Positions 8,710 through 17,767 are shown, counted from the stretch's first letter. The stretch is DNA of 53,774 nt from Acidobacteriota bacterium (GCA_016934295.1 JAFGTD010000036.1:1-53774), one strand, 5' to 3'. Notes: generated by a model from the letters alone, not told the origin. Numbers and translations are program-made.

Positions 8710-10123
8710 ATCGGTTATGGCACGCATGATTCCAATTCGTTCAATCCGTATTCCCGATTTTCTCACTATATGTGCGATCCTCGTAGCCGCCGTCGGTATG
8801 ACCGGCATCGGCTATACGCAATCTCCCTTTGCGGAATTGAATGATGCGCTGGTCCGTGTAAATGTGACGTTCGAAATTAAAGGCGCGGGCGATGTTCTGG
8901 AATTCAGGAAGCGGCTCCTCGACGAATACAACCCTGTTTTTATCCAGAATTTTTCATCAACCGGCATTGTTCTGGACCGTCAGGATCAGATAATGGCCTT
9001 TCTGGGAGTCGGCAGATACTTTATCCCGGACCGGGATACTCAATATGAAATTGTTACATCGAAAGGCCTGCGGTATACAGGAAAACTGGTCGGTATCGAC
9101 CGGGGCAACGGCACGGCCGTAATCCGAATTCCTGATGAAACGCTTAGTAAAACCCTTGTCTGCCGGGACTGCAATATTCAAGACGGGACGGTTGTTATCG
9201 CACCGGTCAGGGGCTCGACCGGAGTCCGGTATCAGGAAGCCCGGATTATTTCCACTGAATTAAACCGGGATGCACAGGGACAGAGTGCCTGGAAAATCCG
9301 GATGAACCGGACGTTTCTTGAGGAACGGCACCCGGTGTTTACACTGGACCGTCGGGCGCTTGGATTTATTGAAAAGGATGAAAGCGTGCGGTATATCCTC
9401 CATCCTGTTTCCGAACTGCTTGCTTCCTCCGAGAAAATCATTAAAAAGAATGGGGATGTCCGGAACGGCTATCTGGGAATTGTTCCGGATGATTATCTCA
9501 GCGGCTCAGTTTCCGGCGTCATAATAAAAAGCATTACCACGGGCAGCCCCGCGCAAAAGGCAGGGCTTGCCGTTTCCGATATCGTGCTTCAATACGACGG
9601 TCGGAATGTCCGGAACGCCCCGCAGTTTATTAGCCTCGTACAGGAAACACCCGTCGCGTCCGATGTGAAAATCAGAATTTTGAGACGCGGAATACCGACT
9701 ACACTGAATGCACGGATTCAGGCTCGGAAACTCGGGGATCCGATGGATTTCATGCTGAAGAATATTCAGAATACAATTAATTCGGAATTGGCCGATATTT
9801 TTCTCCCACAGGGGAACCAGCCCCGTATGCATGCAATCGGCTTCAACGCTGTTGATTTAACGCCAGCGGTTGCCGATGAGCTTCAAATCCGAAGACGGTC
9901 GGGGCTTCTGGTTTACGACCTTGTGCAACAAACCCCTGCGGGCCGGGCCGGAATCAGGAACGGGGACGTCATTGTCTCCGTCAACGAACAGCCCTTTTCG
10001 GACGCCGCTCAATTTTTTTCCTACCTGCAATCGCTGAATTCGGGGTCGCGTGTCACAATGAAGGTCGACCGCGACGGTTCCGAGCGGATTATTTCCCTGC
10101 AGTTGCCGGAGCCGAATCGATAG
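8696..10123 (+). CDS. HtrA-like PDZ protein with degenerate trypsin domain (predicted pseudoprotease)
   Basis: A 475-residue envelope protein: a hydrophobic signal or anchor (about residues 20-42), a trypsin-like fold (about 45-245) and two PDZ domains (about 256-345 and 380-470; GYLGIVPDD and SPAQKAGL in the first, TPAGRAGIRNGDVI in the second). In active HtrA proteins the fold carries NNHV, SDIAV and GNSGGP. The equivalent places here read AFLGV (101-105), NGTAV (138-142) and ERHPVF (210-215), so His, Asp and Ser all appear replaced. A chaperone, scaffold or stress-sensing role is therefore more likely than proteolysis. It overlaps the anti-sigma gene by 14 bases, the slot in which RseB- or MucD-like regulators are often found. 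ATGs at 8717 and 8726 are alternative starts. Confidence 0.8.
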   Translation: MSAIESVMARMIPIRSIRIPDFLTICAILVAAVGMTGIGYTQSPFAELNDALVRVNVTFEIKGAGDVLEFRKRLLDEYNPVFIQNFSSTGIVLDRQDQIMAFLGVGRYFIPDRDTQYEIVTSKGLRYTGKLVGIDRGNGTAVIRIPDETLSKTLVCRDCNIQDGTVVIAPVRGSTGVRYQEARIISTELNRDAQGQSAWKIRMNRTFLEERHPVFTLDRRALGFIEKDESVRYILHPVSELLASSEKIIKKNGDVRNGYLGIVPDDYLSGSVSGVIIKSITTGSPAQKAGLAVSDIVLQYDGRNVRNAPQFISLVQETPVASDVKIRILRRGIPTTLNARIQARKLGDPMDFMLKNIQNTINSELADIFLPQGNQPRMHAIGFNAVDLTPAVADELQIRRRSGLLVYDLVQQTPAGRAGIRNGDVIVSVNEQPFSDAAQFFSYLQSLNSGSRVTMKVDRDGSERIISLQLPEPNR

Positions 10124-10133
10124 TTGAATTGGA

Positions 10134-11180
10134 TTATTTATTTCCCTTGGCCAGGGCCTGTTCCCATTTCCAGGCAGAGCGCATCATGTCGTCCAGATCT
10201 TTTTCAGCCTTCCAGCCGAGTTCACGGTTTGCATAGGAAGTGTCCGCCCATACCTGTTCTATATCTCCAGACCGGCGTCCGACAAACTTATACGGCAGTT
10301 TCTGCCCCGAAACCTTTTCGAACGACCGGATTGCCTCGAGCACGCTGTAACCCTTGCCGGTTCCGAGATTGAAAATCTCGTAGTCCGATTTTGTTTTATT
10401 CCCGATCATCCGGTTGACGGCGACGACGTGCGCTTCGGCGAGATCGACGACATGAATATAATCCCGGATCGGAGTGCCGTCCGGCGTGTTGTAATCGGAC
10501 CCGAAAACGCTTAAACGATCGCGCCGTCCGATGGCGGTCTGCGTGATAAAAGGCGCGAGATTGTTGGGAACTCCACGCGGCAATTCTCCTATCAGGGCCG
10601 ATTCGTGGGCACCGACGGGATTGAAATATCGCAAAGCGATGGTTTTGATCCCGTAGGCACCGACCGAGAACCTGAGTATCTCTTCGGACATCTGCTTCGT
10701 ATTGCCGTAAACGGACAGGGCTTCCTTGACCGGGGAGGTTTCCTTGACCGGCAGTTCGTCCGGCTGGCCATATACGGTACAGGATGAAGAGAAGACAAGA
10801 TTGGCGACCTTATAGTTGCGCATCCCTTCCAGGATATTCATCAGGGATACCAGGTTATTGCGATAGTACATCAAGGGATTTTCCATCGACTCGCCGACCG
10901 CCTTGTAGGCGGCGAAATGGATGATGCCTGCCAGGTCGGCATTCGACGCAAAAAAGGAATCCGTTTTATCGGTATCGACAAGGTCGAACTCGTGGAATTC
11001 CGGTTTAACGCCGGTAATCTCGCCGATTCGGTCAATCACTCCCGCGTGGGAATTGAACAGGTTGTCGATGACGATTACACGGAAACCGTGCTGCTGCAGT
11101 GCGACGACCGTGTGGGATCCTATGTAGCCTGCGCCTCCGGTAACCAATACTTTCAGTTTCTGTTCGCTTGTCTTTTTCAT
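10134..11180 (-). CDS. galE: UDP-glucose 4-epimerase
   Basis: A 348-residue extended short-chain dehydrogenase that interconverts UDP-glucose and UDP-galactose, feeding galactose use and surface polysaccharide synthesis. The NAD-binding motif GGAGYIGSH is at residues 15-23. The catalytic Y158-x3-K162 (YGNTK) and the SSSCTVYG segment are present. Family segments ALRYFNPVGAHESALIGE and GTPIRDYIHVVDLAEAH support GalE over other epimerases. Start ATG 11180; stop only 10 bases from the convergent PDZ-protein gene. No other galactose genes adjoin it. Confidence 0.93.
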   Translation of the reverse strand: MKKTSEQKLKVLVTGGAGYIGSHTVVALQQHGFRVIVIDNLFNSHAGVIDRIGEITGVKPEFHEFDLVDTDKTDSFFASNADLAGIIHFAAYKAVGESMENPLMYYRNNLVSLMNILEGMRNYKVANLVFSSSCTVYGQPDELPVKETSPVKEALSVYGNTKQMSEEILRFSVGAYGIKTIALRYFNPVGAHESALIGELPRGVPNNLAPFITQTAIGRRDRLSVFGSDYNTPDGTPIRDYIHVVDLAEAHVVAVNRMIGNKTKSDYEIFNLGTGKGYSVLEAIRSFEKVSGQKLPYKFVGRRSGDIEQVWADTSYANRELGWKAEKDLDDMMRSAWKWEQALAKGNK

Positions 11181-11273
11181 AGATCCAAGATCTCAGAATC
11201 CCCGGGTGTGGAACTCCCGCAGCCGGAAATTTTCCTATAGTGGCTTATCGACCGTTTCGGCTTTAAGGCGATC

Positions 11274-11302
11274 ATTTTAACTGCGGAAAGATGAAGAATC
11301 AA
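11274..11302 (-). promoter_or_regulatory. Putative sigma-70 promoter for galE
   Basis: On the minus strand TTGATT (11302-11297), then 17 bases, then TAAAAT (11279-11274), about 95 bases ahead of the galE start. Good hexamer match and spacing, but not proven. Confidence 0.4.
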
Positions 11303-11384
11303 AGAATTGTATATATCGATATCGAGTTTATCTGATGTTTGTAGATAAGATGTCGGATCCGGAAGGAATGGGTAATAAAGTATT

Positions 11385-11647
11385 AAGAAGCCAGAAGCCA
11401 GAAGAACGTTCGAACGTTCAACGTCTCACGTTTAACGGCTAACGTTAGAACGTTCTTCTGGCCTGTGACTCTTTTCGAAGCGAAAAGCAGGAACGGGAAT
11501 CCATCGGCGTCGGGGTCGGAATCGGTATCGGGATCGAGCTTTTAAAAACCGATTCCGATACCGACTCCGAGACCGACCCCCGAAAACTTACACGGAGTCA
11601 CAGATTGTTTAATCCGGTACCAACCGGAGGCCGGGCTGACTTCTGAC
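11385..11647. repeat. Composite hairpin repeat, copy B
   Basis: Three parts. First, a 15-bp perfect inverted repeat GCCAGAAGAACGTTC / GAACGTTCTTCTGGC (11397-11411 and 11448-11462) around an AACGTT-rich loop. Second, a core from CTGTGACTC (11463-11471) to GAGTCACAG (11595-11603) made of GGGGTCGGAATCGG units on the left and their complement on the right, joined by GAGCTTTTAAAA. Third, a tail ending in GGGCTGACTTCTG. Copies C and D carry the same parts in the opposite orientation. With the rest of the 11181-11787 gap, no gene is seen here. Confidence 0.85.
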
Positions 11648-11787
11648 GTGAAGATAACCGGATTGCGAAAACACAGTCAGAAAACCAAACACCCGGTTTT
11701 GCTTTAAAAGTCACAGAGCAGGCTGGAGTTGCGGCTGAAAGTCGGATAAATTATTTAGAGATTTCATGAATAATCCGGGGGGACATT

Positions 11788-13203
11788 ATGATCATCTGCG
11801 CAAAATTCAGTAAAAGACGGGCATTACCGGCAATTTCCTTAGGACTATTGATCTTATTGTTGTCGCCCTTTGTATATGGACAGCGTACGCGTTTGGAGCC
11901 GGGATTCAACCTGTTTTCCGTTCAGCAGGATGTTGAACTGGGCCGGAATGTCGCCCAGGATGCCGAGAGTAAGCTCCCGATGCTGAACAATGACCGGGTG
12001 GATAATTACCTGAACCGGTTGGGGAAGAAGCTGGCGGCCTACGCGCCGGGGGAAAAATATCCCTACCAGTTCAAGTGCGTCAACGATTCCAGTGTCAATG
12101 CGTTTGCATTGCCCGGAGGCTTTCTATACATCAACCGGGGAGTTATAGAAGCTGCGGATAACGAAGCGGAACTGGCGGGGGTTGTGGGACATGAAATCGG
12201 ACATGTGGCTCTCAGGCACGGGACGAATCAGGCCAGCAAGGCACAGGTTTACCAGGCGCCGCTTGCCATTCTGGGAAGTGTTTTGGGCGGCGATTCGATG
12301 GCAGCGGCCCTCGCGCAGCTGGGTGGCGAATTTGCCGTCAATTCCGTACTTTTGAAATATTCCCGGGACGCCGAGCGCCAGGCCGATCTCATCGGAACAC
12401 AGATATTGTTCGATACGAACTACAACCCTGTCTATATGGCGAGATTTTTCGAAAAACTGGAGGCTGGGAATCGCGGCACCGATTTTTTCAGCAGCCACCC
12501 TCATCCTGAGAACCGGATCGATCATATTAACGCGGAAATCGCCAGACTGGGTTCGTACTCCCGGAACAGGGTAAATGATACCGGGGAATTCCGGGAAATT
12601 AAGAGACTGCTGCAGTCCCTTCCTCCCGCGCCAAAACAGGGGGAGGTGCAGGCACAGGCGCCTTCCGGGGAGCGCAGAACTTCACCATCGCAGACGGAAC
12701 AGCAGCAGGAGGCGCGCCCGCCCGCTCCATCGAATAACTTCCGGAGGTTTTACAGCGAGAATCTAAAGCTTCAGTATCCCGAAAACTGGAAGATATTCGG
12801 GCATGAAAAGGAATTTACACTGGCTCCCGAGGGAGGTATTCTTCGTAGCGCCGATAATTCAGCTCTTGCCTATGGAGTTGAGGTCAGCCTGATTGAAATT
12901 CCTGAGGACATCAGGTCCGATATCGAATTAAAAGAAGCGACCGATCGGCTGATAGTATCCCATCAAGAATCTAATCCTGCCATGCGGTTGATAAGAGATC
13001 GAGGGCGTATCCGGGTTGACGGGCGTAGAGGCCTGTCGAGGATATACGAAAATGAATCTCCTGTGGGAGGCCGGGAGATCGTCTGGATCGTAACGGTGTT
13101 GCGTGCGGAAGGATTGATGGTTTTCGCTTTTGTAGCGCCGGAACGGCATTTCGACGAGTACGATCGCGCATTCGAAAAAATTCTCGATTCGGTGGATTTT
13201 TGA
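11788..13203 (+). CDS. Secreted M48-family zinc metalloprotease (BepA/LoiP-like) with C-terminal extension
   Basis: A 471-residue protein with an N-terminal signal peptide (about residues 1-31, ending near FVYG). The zinc motif HExxH is at 135-139 (HEIGHVALRH) and the third ligand is E196 in DAERQADLIG. Both are standard for periplasmic M48 peptidases involved in outer-membrane protein quality control. After the peptidase domain comes a low-complexity Pro/Gln/Ser linker (about 278-315). A C-terminal domain of about 150 residues follows (LKLQYPENWKIF onward) that resembles PsbP/DUF1795-type folds. Start ATG 11788 with a GGGGGG Shine-Dalgarno. It stands alone, flanked by composite repeats B and C. 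Confidence 0.88.
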   Translation: MIICAKFSKRRALPAISLGLLILLLSPFVYGQRTRLEPGFNLFSVQQDVELGRNVAQDAESKLPMLNNDRVDNYLNRLGKKLAAYAPGEKYPYQFKCVNDSSVNAFALPGGFLYINRGVIEAADNEAELAGVVGHEIGHVALRHGTNQASKAQVYQAPLAILGSVLGGDSMAAALAQLGGEFAVNSVLLKYSRDAERQADLIGTQILFDTNYNPVYMARFFEKLEAGNRGTDFFSSHPHPENRIDHINAEIARLGSYSRNRVNDTGEFREIKRLLQSLPPAPKQGEVQAQAPSGERRTSPSQTEQQQEARPPAPSNNFRRFYSENLKLQYPENWKIFGHEKEFTLAPEGGILRSADNSALAYGVEVSLIEIPEDIRSDIELKEATDRLIVSHQESNPAMRLIRDRGRIRVDGRRGLSRIYENESPVGGREIVWIVTVLRAEGLMVFAFVAPERHFDEYDRAFEKILDSVDF

Positions 13204-13271
13204 AAAGGCGAAGGAACGGTCGATCAGAAATAGAATATTTGCCTGTAAGCGATATTTCAGGCCATTAAGAT

Positions 13272-13520
13272 AAGAGAAGCCAGAAGTCAGCCCGGCCTCC
13301 GGTTGGGACCGGACTGAACAGCCTGTGACTCCGGGTGAGTTTTCGGGGGTCGGAGTCGGAGTCGAAATCGGAATCGGTTTTAAAAGCTCGATCCCGATAC
13401 CGATTCCGACCCCGACGCCGATGTATTCCCGGTACAGCTTTTCGCTTCGAAAAGAGTCAAAGGCCAGTAGCCAGTTGAACGTTTTAACGTTCAACGTTGG
13501 AACGTTCTCCCGGCTCCTTC
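13272..13520. repeat. Composite hairpin repeat, copy C (inverted relative to B)
   Basis: Mirror arrangement of copy B. A GAAGCCAGAAGTCAGCCCGG flank is followed by a core from CTGTGACTC (13323-13331) to GAGTCAAAG (13454-13462, one mismatch). An AACGTT-rich end with GTTGAACGTT / AACGTTGGAACGTT closes it. It occupies the whole 316-base gap and ends at the stop codon of the convergent oxidoreductase gene (13521-13523). Confidence 0.85.
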
Positions 13521-14915
13521 TTAGGATGAAGGTAATTTCACTCCCTGTCGTATCAAATTTCTCTGAAGCGCCGAGTAGTTCACGTCTCTGGGACGGATGC
13601 CCGAATCCGCGGCCATGGCCGCGGCTGTGCCCGCCGCCTGGCCGAACGCGATGCAGTGCGGGATCAGATTGAAATATTCGTTGAACTGGTATTCGGACGA
13701 AAAAGCGCGGCAGGCTACCAGCAGGCCGTCGACTTTTTTGGGCACAAGGGCGCGATAGGGAATGCACACGTTTGGGTGTTCGGCCGATATTTCTTCGTTG
13801 TCGTTGTCCGGAAATATGGCAATGGTGTCTTCAAACACTTCATCCGATGTCATGTCGCCGGCGGAGCAGACATACTCTCCGACAACGCGTTGCCCGCCCT
13901 GGGTTCCGAGCTGCGGCGAACTGAGTGCGATATAGCTGTTTTCAAAGCCGGGCACACGGTCCCGGTAGAATTCGTAGGAAAGGAGCATTTTCTTCCGGCC
14001 TTCGAGTTCGACGCGGTTGATCTCGTGAATGTCTGATTGATCCGTGCTGGGAAAGAACGGGTGGAACCAGACGACGCCGTCATGATTTTTCACCAGATCC
14101 TTCATATAAAAGAAGGCACCGCCCCGGCTTTCAAGCTCCTGCACCAATGCGTCCCATTGCTTCGGCCGCGAAGCCCTGAAATCCTCGAGCTTTTTCATGT
14201 CGACGTTGCCGATCCAGAACGGGAATGCAAACGCCGCGATTCGGAGGCCGGCCATCATCCGGATATCGCACTCGGCGCCGGCCGGCTGCAGAAGGTCGCC
14301 GTCCCCGGTGGAATCGATGACCACTTTTGCCAGAATAGCCTGCCTGCCCGATTTGTTTTCTATGATGACGCCTTTAACCGTATTCCCCTCGACAATAGGC
14401 CGGACTCCCCAGGAGTGGAGATACAGTTTTACGCCGACTTCTTCCATCATGGTGTTCAGTTCGCATTTCATGATCTCCGGATCGATAAGAGCCGTGTACA
14501 GCACCCGTTTACGTCCGATGTTCAGGTCATTGCGAATATAGAACCAGTCCAGTTTGGCATCTATGTAATATTGGACCAGCTTTTCGTCCGCGGACCCCCA
14601 GTCGGCCTTCTTCGGGTAATGGGTTGCGCCCCTGGCGTCCAGCCGGTCCACGAGTTCCTGGCAGATGCCGGTTATCTGCTGCTCTCCGCTGATGTCACTC
14701 AGATTTGGGATGATGGTAACGAGCCCGCCGGTTGCCATCCCCCCCAGATGTCCGTATCGTTCCACAAGTACCGTATCCGCGCCGCTTCTGGCCGCCGCGA
14801 GCGCCGATCCGATCCCGCCGGGGCCGCCGCCGACAACGACAACATCCGCTTCCCTGGTTACATCTATATGTCTGGCCGGTTCGGTGATTGTTTTTCTGGT
14901 GGAACGGGGGTTCAT
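13521..14915 (-). CDS. FAD-dependent oxidoreductase (FAD_oxidored / PF12831 type)
   Basis: A 464-residue flavoprotein. The N-terminal dinucleotide-binding motif VVVGGGPGGIGSALAAARSG is at about residues 25-44 and is followed by VERYGHLGGMATGG, the signature of the FAD-dependent oxidoreductase group also found in some thiamine- and sugar-related enzymes. The second FAD contact region is the C-terminal HCIAFGQAAGTAAAMAADSG. No signal peptide is seen. The substrate cannot be read from the sequence. ATG 14915 is preceded by GGAGGG at suitable spacing. Neighbours (permeases on the same strand 150 bases downstream in the window) do not indicate a pathway. Confidence 0.82.
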   Translation of the reverse strand: MNPRSTRKTITEPARHIDVTREADVVVVGGGPGGIGSALAAARSGADTVLVERYGHLGGMATGGLVTIIPNLSDISGEQQITGICQELVDRLDARGATHYPKKADWGSADEKLVQYYIDAKLDWFYIRNDLNIGRKRVLYTALIDPEIMKCELNTMMEEVGVKLYLHSWGVRPIVEGNTVKGVIIENKSGRQAILAKVVIDSTGDGDLLQPAGAECDIRMMAGLRIAAFAFPFWIGNVDMKKLEDFRASRPKQWDALVQELESRGGAFFYMKDLVKNHDGVVWFHPFFPSTDQSDIHEINRVELEGRKKMLLSYEFYRDRVPGFENSYIALSSPQLGTQGGQRVVGEYVCSAGDMTSDEVFEDTIAIFPDNDNEEISAEHPNVCIPYRALVPKKVDGLLVACRAFSSEYQFNEYFNLIPHCIAFGQAAGTAAAMAADSGIRPRDVNYSALQRNLIRQGVKLPSS

Positions 14916-15069
14916 GGTCGGGCCCTCCTTTTTCGACGTGGCGGCCTTTTATCAATAAGGTCCATAGTACGACAGTTTGATCCCTAATTGAAATATCAAC
15001 AGTGATCGGAACCTGGAAATTCATTGAATAGGGAAAGAGTTTAAAAACTGCAGGCAGCTCCCGGTGTGT

Positions 15070-16332
15070 CTACTCGTAGCGAAGGGATTCGATGGGATCG
15101 AGGCGCGCGGCTTTGACTGCGGGCCAGACACCGAAGATAAGGCCGACCAGGGTGGATACGCCGAGGCCCGAAAACACCGCCCAGGCAGGCGGTACGGCAG
15201 GAAGGCCCTGGATGAAATAAGCCAGAATCAGGCCCAGAAATCCCGCCATGGTAACTCCGCAGAGTCCTCCGATCGTGGTCAAGACAGCCGCTTCCAGCAG
15301 AAACTGCGAAACGATGTCGCGCTTGCGGGCGCCGACAGCTTTACGAATCCCGATTTCCCGGGTGCGTTGAGTGACCGACATCAGCATGATGTTCATGACC
15401 CCGATGCCGCCGACGAGCAGCCCCAGACCGGATATTACAAACGTTCCTATCCGAACCAGCGCCGTAATCTGGTCTATCTGCTGAATGATGGAGTCCGAAG
15501 TGCTCAGGAAAAAATCTGACTCATCGCCCGATTTGAGTCCCCGCAGCCTTCTTAACTCGGATTCGACTTCCTCCAGGGCGATATCGCGCATCCCCGGTTT
15601 CGCCCGGCAGTAGAGGATTACCGTATCGGCTTCGGGGTAGCGCAGCCGGGCGGTCTTGAGCGGAATCACGAAAACGTTGTTCCGCCTGTTCTCCCCGGTG
15701 AATCCTCCCCCCTCATGTTTCTCGAAGACTCCGAGCACCGTGTAGATCGCCCCGCTCATTTCGACCTTTTTCCCGATCGGATCCGTTGAAGGGAAGAGCG
15801 ATTCGGCAATGTTGGAACCCAGGAGGCAGACCTTTGCGCGCCGTTCTTCTTCTTTAAGGGAAAAGACACGCCCGGACCGCATCTCGGCGCTGGTTACCTG
15901 TGCGTAATTCCACGTGGCGCCCTGAACCTGGATGTTTTCATTTTCAATGTTCCGGTACCTGGCCGTCTGCGCCCGGCCCCCCACGATGCTCGGCACATAC
16001 AACTGCACAGCCGTGTCTTTTAGGGAGGGACAGGCGCTTAAAAGCGCGGGCGCGAATTCCGGCTGCAGAGGCCTGAGGGTCATCTCTTCAGGCTGGAGAC
16101 GCGTATTGCCCGGATCCCGGTTCAGGTGATAGGCGAAGATGTTGTCGGTACCGAGTCCCTGGAATAACAAAATAATATTGCTGCGCACCCCGACCAGAAC
16201 CGAAGCCACCAGCACGACGGTAACAATGCCGATGATAATTCCCAGGATCGTCAGCAGGGAGCGGAACTTGTGTGCCAGGATGTTGGCCAGCGAGGAATCC
16301 AGGGCTTCGCGATTGAAAAGGCTCCGATTCAT
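15070..16332 (-). CDS. MacB-like ABC transporter permease (second of pair)
   Basis: A 420-residue permease: N-terminal transmembrane helix, periplasmic MacB-type domain (about residues 50-270) and three C-terminal helices of the FtsX fold. TQRTREIGIRKAVGARKRDI is the conserved coupling segment. The protein ends with the typical AARLDPIESLRYE. I chose ATG 16332 because it lies one base after the stop of the preceding permease gene (TGA at 16336-16334), giving tight coupling; an upstream in-frame start would overlap that gene. MacB-like permeases export peptides, antibiotics or lipoproteins with a separate or fused ATPase. No ATPase or membrane-fusion protein is present here. Confidence 0.88.
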   Translation of the reverse strand: MNRSLFNREALDSSLANILAHKFRSLLTILGIIIGIVTVVLVASVLVGVRSNIILLFQGLGTDNIFAYHLNRDPGNTRLQPEEMTLRPLQPEFAPALLSACPSLKDTAVQLYVPSIVGGRAQTARYRNIENENIQVQGATWNYAQVTSAEMRSGRVFSLKEEERRAKVCLLGSNIAESLFPSTDPIGKKVEMSGAIYTVLGVFEKHEGGGFTGENRRNNVFVIPLKTARLRYPEADTVILYCRAKPGMRDIALEEVESELRRLRGLKSGDESDFFLSTSDSIIQQIDQITALVRIGTFVISGLGLLVGGIGVMNIMLMSVTQRTREIGIRKAVGARKRDIVSQFLLEAAVLTTIGGLCGVTMAGFLGLILAYFIQGLPAVPPAWAVFSGLGVSTLVGLIFGVWPAVKAARLDPIESLRYE

Positions 16333-16333
16333 A

Positions 16334-17626
16334 TCAGGTCTCCGAACCCAGGGCTTCGACCGGAGACATTCTGGAAGCCAGCAAGGCCGGGAAAATGCCT
16401 GCGCCGATCCCGATTGTCGCGGCAACGGTCAGCGCCATAAGGATGTACTCGGGTTGTATGGTGACTTTCGAACCGAATGTATTGTCCAGTCCGAATGCAG
16501 CCAGATATGAGATAAGAAGCCCGGCTGCCCCGCCCAGGATTGTCAGAATCGTGGATTCAAGCAGAACCTGGGCTAGGATGTCCCCGTTCCGGGCGCCCAG
16601 GGATTTTCGAATCCCGATTTCCCGTGTCCGTTCGGTGACGGAAACGAGCATCATGTTCATGACCACGATGCCGGCCACAATCAGGGCCACGGAACTGATC
16701 GGCACGATGGCAATGCCGATCATTTCGATGATCTGCGCCAGGAAGTCACGGTTTGCCTCAGGCGTCAGGATGTCGAAGTTGTCCGGGGCGTTCGGCTTTA
16801 ACCGGCGCAGGATGCGGAGATGGAACCGGGCTGTTTCCTGTATTTCATGGAACCGTTCCGGATCATTCGGCTGCACATAGAAATCCACCGAATTTCTGCT
16901 GCCCCAGATCTTTTCATAGGCTCCCAGCGGGATGTAGGCATTCCGATCGAGCGAGTTGCCGAAACTGGACCCCTGTTTTTCCTCTACCCCGATCACAACA
17001 AAAAGTCTTCCCATGATCCGGATCTCTTTGCCCAGGGGGTCGACTTCCGGAAAAAGCTCGTCGACAAGAGCCTGGCCGATAACGGCGACACCTTTCGAGC
17101 GTCGATTCTCTGTTTCCGTATAAAACCGTCCGCTGCTTAACACAATATCGCGGATGGCCTGGATCGTCGGATTCGAACCGATAACCTGCGCTGTGAGGAA
17201 CATCCTTTTCCCGGCCTTGACGTCCGAAAAGTTCTGAAGAACGGGTACTGTCCGGGCATACGGTTCGATACGTTCGGCAAGTCTTTCAGCCTCCCGGCGG
17301 TAGATTTCGGGATTTTTCCGGATTTTTTCAGCCAACGCCTTTCGGTCAAGGTTGCCGACCGATCCCACCCGGGCTATGAGAAAATTGTCGGTGCCGAAAG
17401 TCTGAGCGATACTTCTTTCTATGGATTCACGTAAGACTCCCAGAGTTGCCCCGACAAGGACGACGGCAGCAATGCCGATTATGATGCCGAACAGCGTAAG
17501 AGCCGACCGCAGCTTGTGCATCCATAGAGTGTCCAGCGCGATCCAGAACGCATTGATAAACGTTACAGTCCAATTCTGAGTTGTTTCTGTTCGGAGGATT
17601 TTTTTTTCAGGAGTATTTCGTTTCAT
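16334..17626 (-). CDS. MacB-like ABC transporter permease (first of pair)
   Basis: A 430-residue paralogue of the downstream permease with the same plan: one N-terminal helix (LFGIIIGIAAVVLVGATLG), a large periplasmic domain and three C-terminal helices. The coupling segment TERTREIGIRKSLGARNGDI and the ending ASRMSPVEAL are present. I chose ATG 17626 (MKRNTPEKK) with GAAGG just upstream; a longer in-frame start at 17737 would run into an extra hydrophobic stretch. The two permeases probably form a heterodimer. The ATP-binding subunit must come from another locus or be shared. Confidence 0.86.
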   Translation of the reverse strand: MKRNTPEKKILRTETTQNWTVTFINAFWIALDTLWMHKLRSALTLFGIIIGIAAVVLVGATLGVLRESIERSIAQTFGTDNFLIARVGSVGNLDRKALAEKIRKNPEIYRREAERLAERIEPYARTVPVLQNFSDVKAGKRMFLTAQVIGSNPTIQAIRDIVLSSGRFYTETENRRSKGVAVIGQALVDELFPEVDPLGKEIRIMGRLFVVIGVEEKQGSSFGNSLDRNAYIPLGAYEKIWGSRNSVDFYVQPNDPERFHEIQETARFHLRILRRLKPNAPDNFDILTPEANRDFLAQIIEMIGIAIVPISSVALIVAGIVVMNMMLVSVTERTREIGIRKSLGARNGDILAQVLLESTILTILGGAAGLLISYLAAFGLDNTFGSKVTIQPEYILMALTVAATIGIGAGIFPALLASRMSPVEALGSET

Positions 17627-17721
17627 GCCTTCATTCACATGGATATCCCAGAATGATAATAAAAATAATATCAGATCCCGGGAACGGAAATCTGCATATT
17701 TCATGTTGTGCCGAGGAAACC

Positions 17722-17767
17722 CAGTAAACCTGGACACCCATTATCAGTAAACCTGGACACCCATTAT
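17722..17767. repeat. Tandem 23-bp direct repeat
   Basis: Two perfect adjacent copies of a 23-base unit containing AAACCTGGACACCCATTAT (17722-17744 and 17745-17767), between divergent permease and GH9 genes. The motif resembles terminal sequences of some insertion sequences (TGTCCAGGTTT on the other strand), so it may be an IS footprint or a tandem operator. Confidence 0.6.
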
